Shown here: positions 16,280-25,000 of the stretch, piece after piece
Layout of the letters: every line of letters begins with the position of its first letter
How positions within the stretch are numbered: position 1 is the stretch's first letter
Origin: Fodinibacter sp963833495
GTDB taxonomy: Bacteria; Actinomycetota; Actinomycetes; Actinomycetales; Dermatophilaceae
Assembly: GCA_963833495.1 (NCBI GenBank)
Contig: CAWHYJ010000020.1
Coordinates: forward strand, 248,001-312,000
DNA length: 64,000 nt
Reading direction: 5' to 3'
The notes under the pieces: generated by a model
Database searches by the model: none
The model's input: only the letters and a program-made list of their open reading frames with translations
Told to the model about the DNA's origin: nothing
Made by a program: the position numbers and the translations under genes

Positions 16280-19255
16280 TCAGGGGATGTCGAACGCGTC
16301 GATGTCCTGGTTGGCGGAGGTGAGTCCGACGGCGGTGCCGTCGAAGTAGGTCGACCACGTGGTGCCGACCCGGCGCACCACGTCCTCGTCCTGGACACTG
16401 GCGCCGCCGACGGTGGTGTCGCCGGAGAAGGACATCAGCCAGTCGGTCGCGGAGCGCCACACGAAGCCGTCGACGTTCACGGTGCTCGCCAGCCCGATGC
16501 TGCCGGTGCCCGATGCGTCGATCGCCCTCGTGTACGTGCTCGCGGTGCCTCCGGCCCAGCGGTAGATGTCCGCGTCGTCTCCTCCACTGACCCCGGGGGG
16601 CGCCGTGGTGGTGGAGAGCGAGAAGTACATCGCGGTGCCGACGATGCTGATGGCGTCGACGTTCTGGGTCATGTTGCCGCGGGCGCTCCCGTCGAAGAAC
16701 AGCTGCCAGGTGCCGTTGTTCCAGAACACGACGTCCTCGTCCTGGACCGTCACCGCGATTCCCGGCAGGATCACCGAGCCGGTGAAGGACAGGTAGAAGT
16801 GCGTCGCGTCCACCCGGCTGAAGCCGTCGACGTTGACGCTCGTCGGCAGGGTGTAGGGGGCGGCACTGGCGTCGACCGTCCGCCCGAACCGGCTGCCGGT
16901 CCAGTGGAAGATGTCGGCGTCGTCGGCCGTCCCGGTCACGCCCGGAGGGTTGGTGGCACCCGTCGTCGAGAACCACAGCTTCGGCGTCAGGTGCAGCACG
17001 ACCGTGGTCGTCGACCTGTTGCCGAGCGCGTCGACCCCTCGGACGGTGACGGGGTAGTCGCCCTCCGTGTAGGCCGCGAGCGGGATGGTCGCCGTGAAGG
17101 CACCGCTCGGGGCCACCGTGGCCGCGGCAGGGGTGCCCGCCCCGATGGACCACTCGACGCGGGTGACCGTGCTTCCGGCATCGGTCGCCGTTCCGGTGAG
17201 CGTCACCGAGGTGGCACCGTTGGTCGGGTTCGGCGTGAGACCGAGGCCGGAGAGCACCGGGCCGGTCTTGTCGACCACCAGGGTGCCGGTGGCCTTGGCG
17301 CCCCAGTTGCCGGCCGCGTCACGGCCCTGGACGGTGATCGGGTGCGCTCCGTCGCTCAGCTGCTTGACCGTCGCCAGCGGGATGTCGAGGTAGACGTTCT
17401 CGGTCGTCCCGGAGAAGGCGCCGTCGGCGGCCTCCATGACGATGGCGGTCGGGCCGGCGTCGAGGTAGCCGCGGGCGGCCGTGATGATGCTCTGTGCCGT
17501 CCCGTCGGCGCCGACCGCGGGGTCGGTGACGGTCGCCGAGACCCGGACCGTGGCCGAGGTGCCGTTGACCGGCATGGTGCCGTTGTTCGGGCTCGGGTTC
17601 ACCACGACGGTCGACGTCACTGCGGGCCCGGTCCGGTCCGCGATCAGCGGGACGCCGACGGGGTCGCTCCAGTTGCCCACCACGTCGCGGGTGCGCACGG
17701 TCACCGTGTGGGTGCCCTCGCTCAGGCCCAGCGCGGTTGCGGCGGGGATGGTCCCGACCACGCTGGCGACCGGACCGGTCGTCTGCAGGGTCATGGGGTT
17801 CGCGTCGCCACCGTCGACGGCCCACTCGGCCGCATCGATCGCGCTGTTGCCCGAGGCGGTGTCGTTGCCGGTCGCACTCACGGCGAGGGTGCCGCTGCCG
17901 TTGGTGTGGTCCGGGGTCACGACGACGCCGGAGGTCGTCGGGCCGACGGCATCCGAGCCGGTGACGAGCGCCGAGCTGAACGGGCCCCAGTCGGTGGCGC
18001 TGAGCCCGCGGACGTAGACGACGTGCTGACCCCGGGCGAGCGCGGTCGCGAGCGTGGCGGCGGAGGCCGCCGTGGGTCGCACCGCCTCCGTGGCGGAGCC
18101 GAAGGAGCCGTCCGTGGCCTCCAACGCCGTGCCGGTGCCGGGGGCGCCGACGGTGTCGAGGAAGTACTCGGCGCCGGTGACCGTGGCACCGGCGACCGCT
18201 GACGCGTCCACCGAGGCGGACAGGGCGGTGCCGTCCCAGGTGACCCCGCGGGTCGCCGGCCCGGACACGTCCGAACCGGTTCCGCTCCCGCTGACTCGCA
18301 GGAAGGTGAGCATCCCTGCCGTCCCGGCGGTGGTGTCGTTGTGCAGCGTCAGGCTGGCGTCGTAGAGGGCGAGGCGTCGGTCCGCGGCCGTGGCCGGCAC
18401 GGTGACGATGGCGTCGGCCGTCTGGCCGGGCCCGAAGGTCTCGGCCACGTAGCGGCGGGAGATGTCGACGCCGCCGTTCTCGAGCCGGCTGCCGTCGAGG
18501 GCGACGACCCGCTGGTCGGCGCCGAGCACGGTCATCGAGTGGTAGCCCGTGCCCGCGTTGACCCACCGGAGCAGCACGTCCTGCCCCGAGGACGCCGTCA
18601 CGGGGGCGGCGCCCGGAGCAGGCGCCCCGTTGACCAGCGTCCACTGCGGCGCGAAGGAGCGCATGTCGAAGGCAGCCGGGGTGGTCGACCGGTTGAGCCG
18701 CGAGTCGACCTCGCTGAGGACGAGGACGCCCTCGGCGTCGAAGGTCGTGCTCGCGTCGTACGCCTGACCCGCGGTGGCGGGCTCGACCACGAGCGCCCCG
18801 AACAGACCACGGGCGACCTGGTGCTGGGCGCCGGCACCGACGCCGGCCTCGTAGAGGTAGGTGCCGGGGCGGGACGCGGTGAAGCTGTACGAGTGGGTCC
18901 CGTCGGCGGCGACCGGCGTGGTGTCGGGGACCATCGCCTGGCCACCCACGTAGAGCGAGGTGGCCTCTCCGCTGAGGCCGTTGTGCAGCGTGATGGTGAC
19001 CGTGGATCCCTGCGCCACGCGCAGGCTCGGCCCACCTGGGGCGGTCACCGTGCACGGGGTGGACGTGCAGTAGCCGAGCACCGGCATGCCGGCGCCTAGG
19101 GTGCCGGGCAGGTCGGTCGTGCCGTTCTCGGCGTACAGGTCGATCCCCACCGGGTCGGCGCTGGCCGACCCGGCCGGACCCACGAGGATCCCGAGGACCG
19201 CCAGACCGCCTCCGGCCGCGATGCTGAGGGCTGCTCTCCGCAGTGCTGTGCTCAT
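16280..19255 (-). CDS. Secreted MCO-like protein without copper ligands, Ig-like repeats and VQDEDVV repeat tail
   Basis: 991 residues. A Sec signal (SIAAGGGLAVLGILVGPAGSASA) is followed by two cupredoxin-like domains clearly related to the next two MCO genes. In every copper position the His is lost: YLYEAGVGAGAQHQVARG replaces YHCH, and GTGYHSMTVLG replaces the HxH loop. Several Ig-like repeats follow (about residues 330-760: SGVVVTPDHTNGSG, GNWSDPVGVPLIADRTGP, GNWGAKATGTLVVDKTGP). The C-terminus has two about 110-residue copies of a repeat containing DDADI ... VNVDGF ... VQDEDVV ... FDGT, shared with the giant gene at 22-28 kb. AGAGGGG is 8 nt before the ATG. Probably a structural or scaffold paralogue rather than an enzyme. 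Confidence 0.85.
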   Translation of the reverse strand: MSTALRRAALSIAAGGGLAVLGILVGPAGSASADPVGIDLYAENGTTDLPGTLGAGMPVLGYCTSTPCTVTAPGGPSLRVAQGSTVTITLHNGLSGEATSLYVGGQAMVPDTTPVAADGTHSYSFTASRPGTYLYEAGVGAGAQHQVARGLFGALVVEPATAGQAYDASTTFDAEGVLVLSEVDSRLNRSTTPAAFDMRSFAPQWTLVNGAPAPGAAPVTASSGQDVLLRWVNAGTGYHSMTVLGADQRVVALDGSRLENGGVDISRRYVAETFGPGQTADAIVTVPATAADRRLALYDASLTLHNDTTAGTAGMLTFLRVSGSGTGSDVSGPATRGVTWDGTALSASVDASAVAGATVTGAEYFLDTVGAPGTGTALEATDGSFGSATEAVRPTAASAATLATALARGQHVVYVRGLSATDWGPFSSALVTGSDAVGPTTSGVVVTPDHTNGSGTLAVSATGNDTASGNSAIDAAEWAVDGGDANPMTLQTTGPVASVVGTIPAATALGLSEGTHTVTVRTRDVVGNWSDPVGVPLIADRTGPAVTSTVVVNPSPNNGTMPVNGTSATVRVSATVTDPAVGADGTAQSIITAARGYLDAGPTAIVMEAADGAFSGTTENVYLDIPLATVKQLSDGAHPITVQGRDAAGNWGAKATGTLVVDKTGPVLSGLGLTPNPTNGATSVTLTGTATDAGSTVTRVEWSIGAGTPAAATVAPSGAFTATIPLAAYTEGDYPVTVRGVDALGNRSTTTVVLHLTPKLWFSTTGATNPPGVTGTADDADIFHWTGSRFGRTVDASAAPYTLPTSVNVDGFSRVDATHFYLSFTGSVILPGIAVTVQDEDVVFWNNGTWQLFFDGSARGNMTQNVDAISIVGTAMYFSLSTTTAPPGVSGGDDADIYRWAGGTASTYTRAIDASGTGSIGLASTVNVDGFVWRSATDWLMSFSGDTTVGGASVQDEDVVRRVGTTWSTYFDGTAVGLTSANQDIDAFDIP

Positions 19256-19271
19256 CGTCGTCGCCCCTCTC

Positions 19272-20612
19272 TCATCCACAGTTGTTCGGGGTGGGCGGCT
19301 CGATACGCATGTACGTGATCGGCCCGGTCATCGTGACGCCCCACGAGGTGATCTGGTACAGGGCGTGGTTGTGCGAGATGATGTAGTACTCACCGCACTG
19401 GTTCAGGGTCTGGACCCCTGGTGGAAGCGCCTGGGTCGACCCGAGGTACGGGCTCCCGCTGTAGAACGTCCCGACCACCTGGTTGGCCAGGCTGGGCACC
19501 GTCACCGTCACGGGGTGCGTCGGGCCGTAGCCCTCGGCGTCGTACCACTTGAACAGCACGTCCCAGGTCTGGCCCGGGCCGATGTTGATGGCGAACTTCT
19601 CCATCGACAGGTCCGCGGTGCCGTTCTTGAGCTCGTGTCCGTCGCGACCGATGACGAGGCCGTTGTTGCCGTGCGGGTGGAACGGGTAGTCCTCGCTGCC
19701 GACGCTGAGGTAGCGCGCCATCCCGCTGCGCGGGTGCTTCACCGCGTCGTACGGCTGGACGGTCGCGAGCGACCCGTAGGGCTGGTTCGGCAGCCACGAC
19801 GCACCGTTGTCGGCGATGCTGTCCGGGTAGCCGCGGCCGTTGATCAGCCAGTAGCGGGCCTTGTACTTCGTGAGGTTGAAGGTCTTCCCCCGCTCGACGG
19901 CCTGGTGCTGGTAGGGGTCGATCTCCGACAGCAGGACCATGAACTCCTCGGTGGGGTCGAAGGCGCTGTCGCTCGAGTCGTAGGCGTGGTCGTCGTGCGC
20001 CACGCCGGTGTCGTCGGCCGGCCGCACGATCAGCGCGCCGAACAGGCCCATCCGCACCTGCGTCTCGGGGTCGGTGCCGGCCTCGTAGAGGTAGGTGCCG
20101 GCGCGCCTGGCCGTGAAGGTGTAGGTCACGGTGGGCTGGGTCGTTGCCGTGGCTGCAGCGGTACCGGGGGCGAGGCTGGTCATCATGGCGCCGGCAGCTC
20201 CCTGCGGCTGTGACGGGACACCGTCGGCCCGCACGTCGTCCTGGCCCGGGAAGACCATGGAGGTCGGCACCTTGAGGGTGTTGTGCAGGATGACGGTGAC
20301 GACGTCACCCTCGTGCACGCACAGCACGGGCCCGGGGTGCTGGAACGGGTCGAAGCCGTGCGAGTAGCCCCACATGAACGCCGTGTTCCCGTCGGGGAGG
20401 TCGATGTAGCCGGTGCGCGTCGTCAGGTCGAAGACGGGCTGCTTGGCCGCCGGCCCGCCGGTCGTGCAGACGATGCCGTTGCGCGGTGGGTCGGCGGCGG
20501 CCGCCGGGGCGACCTGGGTCGCGAGCGCCGCACCGAGCGCGAGGACGGTGCCGGTGGCGAGCGCCAGCCCGCGGCGCACGAGCCGCCGCGTCGAACGCAG
20601 TGACGTGGTCAT
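19272..20612 (-). CDS. Multicopper oxidase half-subunit B (trinuclear ligands only, no type 1 site)
   Basis: 446 residues, Sec signal ending QVAPAAAA. Two cupredoxin-like domains. Domain 1 has lost all ligands (H110-N-T in place of HxH; YLYEAG at 174-179 in place of YHCH). Domain 2 keeps two HxH pairs: H312-P-H314 (YPFHPHGNNG) and H414-N-H416 (ISHNHALYQ). Relative to HPxHxHG and HCHxxxHxxxxM, the type 1 His is Tyr309, the Cys is Asn415 and the second His is Gln. So it can supply four trinuclear-cluster ligands but no type 1 copper. The ATG overlaps the stop of the neighbouring MCO gene, whose ligand set is the complement. Expected to work as a heteromer with it. Confidence 0.85.
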   Translation of the reverse strand: MTTSLRSTRRLVRRGLALATGTVLALGAALATQVAPAAAADPPRNGIVCTTGGPAAKQPVFDLTTRTGYIDLPDGNTAFMWGYSHGFDPFQHPGPVLCVHEGDVVTVILHNTLKVPTSMVFPGQDDVRADGVPSQPQGAAGAMMTSLAPGTAAATATTQPTVTYTFTARRAGTYLYEAGTDPETQVRMGLFGALIVRPADDTGVAHDDHAYDSSDSAFDPTEEFMVLLSEIDPYQHQAVERGKTFNLTKYKARYWLINGRGYPDSIADNGASWLPNQPYGSLATVQPYDAVKHPRSGMARYLSVGSEDYPFHPHGNNGLVIGRDGHELKNGTADLSMEKFAINIGPGQTWDVLFKWYDAEGYGPTHPVTVTVPSLANQVVGTFYSGSPYLGSTQALPPGVQTLNQCGEYYIISHNHALYQITSWGVTMTGPITYMRIEPPTPNNCG

Positions 20613-22015
20613 GCCGTCACCCCTCCCAGGTCGTTGGGGAACGCCTGCGGGTCGATGCCGCTCGCGTAGACGTGGATCTCGGTGGTCTGGCCACCGAACC
20701 CGTCCGGTGCGAGGTTGTTCGACCGCAGGAGCGAGCGGTTGTAGAGGTAGTAGGTGTCGTACCCGGGGCCGGTCTTGGGGGGAGCAGTGAAGAGCACGTC
20801 GTAGCTCTCGCCCGGACCGATGTTCAGCGTGTCGGTCTCGTACGAGGTGTCCGTGCCGCCGCGGCCCCGCATGGGGGTGGCGTCACGTCCGACGACCCGC
20901 ATCCGGATGCCGGTCAGCGTCATCGCGGACTCGCGGAACCCCAGGTTGGAGAACCGGAGGGCGACCCGCTCGCCCGCGTTGCACGTCACCAGCGAGGACT
21001 GCGGCTGGTACTGCAGCTCGGGGTGGCCGGCGGGCGGGATGAGGTCGCCGTCGGCGTCGAAGGTCACCCCCGCCTGCGGGTGGAAGGCGTCCACCGAGGG
21101 CCCGTTGGGAGCGATGGTGTCCGGGTAGACCCGCCCGTTGAGGAGGGCGAAGTCGGCGCGGTAGTCACTCCACTCCGGCAGCTGGATGTGGGCGTCCGCC
21201 CAGTGGGCCTCGGCCCAGACCTCCGACAGGAACATGGCGTACTCCCGGTCGTAGCCGGTCGACCCGTCGCCGTCGTTGTAGAGGAACCGGGTGTACGTGC
21301 GCCCACCGAACGTCTTGGACTGGCCGTCCTGGAGCGGCCGGACGAAGACGAGCCCGGTCATGCCCATGTGCACGTGCTCGACGTCCTCGACGTGGCAGTG
21401 GTACATGTACGTGCCGGGGTCGCGCGGGCGGTAGACGTAGGTGAACTCGCGTCCCGCCGGCACCGACACCGACCCGGAGGGCTCCCCGTCGAAGAACGGG
21501 ATGACGTTGCGGAAGCCGTGCCAGTGCAGGGTGTGCGCGTCGAACAGGTCGGGCCGCAGGGCCAGCCCGAGGTTGGTCAGCTGCACCCGGAACTCGTCGG
21601 CGGGGTTGCCGTCGTACTGGTTCACCCAGAACAGCGGCGCCGAGTGCTGGGCCTTGTTCTTCTGCGCGAGCCGTTGGACGTCGGTCATGCCGGTCACGTT
21701 GCGGAACCCGAAGACGTAGGTCGTGAGTCCGTCCGGGGCGAGGGTGTCCGGGTGGAACGGGGCGATGGCGGGGGTGGGCGGCAGGTGGATCCACCCGTCG
21801 GTGCCCGCGAGGTACAGGTTCGCGGGGGCGCCGTCGGCGACCGCCACCTGCTCGGGGTACAGCACCCGGCCGGCCCAGGTGGCCGTGCCGGCCACGAGGG
21901 CGGCGCTGCCGGCGAGCCCGAGGGCCCGACGCCGGCTGAGCCGGGCCGCGCCCAGCCGCGATACCGCGCCCGTGGGTCCACCCTGGGCCGGCCCTGCCTC
22001 ATCTGCGTGTGTCAT
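20609..22015 (-). CDS. Multicopper oxidase half-subunit A (type 1 site plus half trinuclear site), Tat-exported
   Basis: 468 residues. It has a Tat signal (RR at 28-29 in LSRRRALGLAGSAAL). The first cupredoxin domain has H161-x2-H164-W-H166-G and Y-H206-C207-H208 followed by H214, H216 and M217/M219. That is a full type 1 copper set plus two HxH pairs. The second domain keeps the fold (VTCNAGERVALRFSNLGF) but has RESAMTLTG where HPxHxHG would be and no terminal HCH. A usual MCO has four HxH pairs in one chain; here only two are present, the other two being in the next gene. The start was set at MTHADEAG with CAGGGA 6-7 nt upstream; longer in-frame starts overlap the upstream gene. Function: copper-dependent oxidation outside the cell, substrate unknown. 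Confidence 0.87.
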   Translation of the reverse strand: MTHADEAGPAQGGPTGAVSRLGAARLSRRRALGLAGSAALVAGTATWAGRVLYPEQVAVADGAPANLYLAGTDGWIHLPPTPAIAPFHPDTLAPDGLTTYVFGFRNVTGMTDVQRLAQKNKAQHSAPLFWVNQYDGNPADEFRVQLTNLGLALRPDLFDAHTLHWHGFRNVIPFFDGEPSGSVSVPAGREFTYVYRPRDPGTYMYHCHVEDVEHVHMGMTGLVFVRPLQDGQSKTFGGRTYTRFLYNDGDGSTGYDREYAMFLSEVWAEAHWADAHIQLPEWSDYRADFALLNGRVYPDTIAPNGPSVDAFHPQAGVTFDADGDLIPPAGHPELQYQPQSSLVTCNAGERVALRFSNLGFRESAMTLTGIRMRVVGRDATPMRGRGGTDTSYETDTLNIGPGESYDVLFTAPPKTGPGYDTYYLYNRSLLRSNNLAPDGFGGQTTEIHVYASGIDPQAFPNDLGGVTA

Positions 22016-22077
22016 GGCGTTCCCTGCGTCGAAGGTGCGGTGGTGTCGGCGTGTCGTGCCGTCGCCGGTCGGGGAGC

Positions 22078-25000
22078 TCATGGCGCCGTGGCCCCGGTCG
22101 GCAGCGAGAACGCGTCGATGTTGAGGGCTGCGGTCGTCAGGCCGTGCGCCGTGCCGTTGAACCACGTCGACCACCGGTAGCGACTGCCGGTGAGCTCGAT
22201 GGCGACGATGTCCTCGTCCTGGACGGACCCGAAGCCCAGCAGCGACGTGTCGGCGCTGAACGACAGGTAGTAGTGCGTGGCATCCACCCGGACCGCGCCG
22301 TCGACCCGGGCCTTGACCGGGATGCCGTGTGCGGAGGCGTCGAACACCCGCGCGTAGGCGGTGCCGCTCCAGCTGTAGAGGTCCGCGTCGTCGGGCGTCC
22401 CGGTGACTCCCGGCGGGTTGGCCGCCCCGAAGGTGGCGAAGTACAGGACGCCGCCCCGCACATCGATGGCGTTGACGTCGAGCGCGTTGCTGGTCAGGCC
22501 GTGTGCCGTGCCGTCGAAGTACACCGACCAGGCGCTGCCGTTCCAGTACACGACGTCCTCGTCCTGCACCGTCAGGGCCGGCTTGTTCGCAGGAGTCAGG
22601 GTCGTGTTGTCGGCGAAGGAGAGGTAGAAGTGCGTGGCGTCGACCACTGCCAGCCCGTCGACGTTGGCACTGGCCGGCACGCCGTACGCCGGCAGGGTCA
22701 CGTCGACCGCACGGCTGTAGGCGGTGCTGTTCCAGCGGTAGACGTCCGCGTCGTCGGCCGTGCCGCCCACTCCCGGAACCGTGGCGTTGCCGGCGGTCGA
22801 GAAGAGGAAGCCGGTGGTCGGCGGTGGGGGCGGCGGTGCGGCCTGCGGCACCTCGTCGGATCCGGCGTCGACGGCCGGGCCGGAGGGCCTGGGGTCCTTG
22901 TCGATGTCCGAGGTCGGGGCCGGGACGTTGGCCCGGCTCGCGGCACCGATGTCGCAGGCCGGCGAGGAGGTTCCACCGGAGCAGGCCTGCAGGTGGTAGT
23001 CACCCATCAGGTCCGGGGGGACCTCCCCGGCGGCGGTCGGGGTGACGAGAGTGGCGTCCACGAAGGCGGGGTTCTGCCGCCAGGTCGCGAAGGACACCGA
23101 GGGCGGCCACGCCTGGGCGATCTTGGGGTCCGTCGTCCGGTTCGAGGCGTTTGTGGCGTAGTCGTGCTGAGCCGCGTCCTGCTGGATCACCGAGTTCACC
23201 GGGTCCAGGGCACCGGTGCCGTCGGCCACGCCGACGTCCCAGAGGTCGACCGGGTCGGTGTCACCGTCGAGGCCCAGGCCGGTGACGGTGGTGCCGGCCC
23301 GCGTTCCCGCCCTGTTGTTCCAGAGCACGTCGTTGAACAGCAGGGGCTTGCTGAAGGTCGGCGACCCGGCGGCCAACGTGGCCTGCAGCTGCTGGCTGTT
23401 CTCGGAGGTGGACACGCCGGCGGGTGCCGGGAGCCCGTTGGAGGTCACGGCCGTGGCGGTCGTGATGTTGTCCATGATCGTGTTGTTGACGACCTGCACG
23501 TTCGGCGCGTCGTTGATCCCGATGCCGCCGCCCTCGTGGGTGGAGATGTTGCCCGCGATGACGTTGTTGTAGACCTTCATCGGGAAGTTCCCGGCCTGCA
23601 GGAAGCGGATGCCGCCACCGTCGTCGTTGGCGAGGTTGCCCTGGATGTGGTTCGCGTAGATCTCCACCGCGCCGGAACCCTCCGACAGGACGTCCGGGTC
23701 GGCCGGGAGCGCACCGGCGACCATGATGCCGCCGCCCTCGTCGTTGGAGTTGTTCAGGGTGATCCGGTTGTCGTGGATCTTCCCGTTCGGGCTGAGGCCG
23801 TAGACGCTGACGCCCGCGCCGTACTCGAGCGAGAAGTTGCCGCAGACGTCGTTGCCCGACACGTCGTAGCCGTCCGCGCCGGCGAAGAGCCCGACGGCGC
23901 CCGCGAGGTTGGTACCGGCGTTCTGGACGATCCGGTTGTTCACGATCCGCGCACCCGGGTTGTGCTGGCTGCTGTTCGGCGCCGGGATGTCCGGGGTGCC
24001 GATGCGGATCGTGCCGTAGGAACCGCCGTTGTTCTCGACGACGTTGTTCGACACCTGGAGCTTGGCGACGTACGCGTGGGCGTACACCGCGCCACCCTGG
24101 GTGCTGATGTTCGGCGGGAGGTTGGTCAGCTGACCGGTGAGGTCGTTGATGTTGCCCGGTACGCCCTGCTGGTCGCCGCCGCGGATGTCGAAGCCGTCGA
24201 TGAGCGGGGTGAAGGCGGTCGAGCTGTTGCTGAAGCGCGTCGTCGTGTCGGCGAACAGTGAGATGACCGAGCCGTCACTGACGGGCGCGTCGCCCACCCA
24301 GGCCGCGGCATCCACGCGGGTCAGCCAGTCGGTGGCCATGCCGCTGTCACCGGCGAAGCCGGCGCCGTCGACCACGGTCCCCTGCACGTAGGGGCTGTTG
24401 GTGTTCGGCCCCTGGAAGCCACCGGCGCCGACACCCTGGAGCTTGACCGGCCGGGTGACCACGAGGTTCTCGTAGTACGCGCCGCGCGGGTTGTCGGCCG
24501 TCGGCGTGCCGGGGTAGACGACCACGAGGTCGGTGCCGTTGCTGCTGGCCGCGTCGTCGAGGGCGTTCTGGATCGCGTGGCTGACGCCGGCGCTCCCGGT
24601 CCGGCTCCCCGTCGAGTCGGGGTCGTACCGGGACGTGACGGCGCCGTCCCGCTTGGACAGCGACCCGGGGCCCACCTCGTAGACGTGGGCCGCGTATGCG
24701 GCGGTGCCGTTGCCGAGCACGTGGAAGGTCAGTCCGTTGACGGTCTTCTTCCCGTTGTCGGCGGTGACGCTCAGCTGGTAGGGGCCGCTGCCGAACCCGG
24801 CCGGTCCCGGGATCGTGACGACGATCTCGGTGTTGCTCCAGGAGTTGATCGCCGTCGCCGCGAGCACCGTGGACCCCAGGCTCACCGAGCCGGTGCCCCG
24901 GGTGTCGCCGAAGCCGTCACCGGTGATCGTGATCTGCCGGTTCGTGCCCGTGTCGGTGGGCCGGACGAACGGCCGGGACACCCGGAACAGCTGTGGCGCC

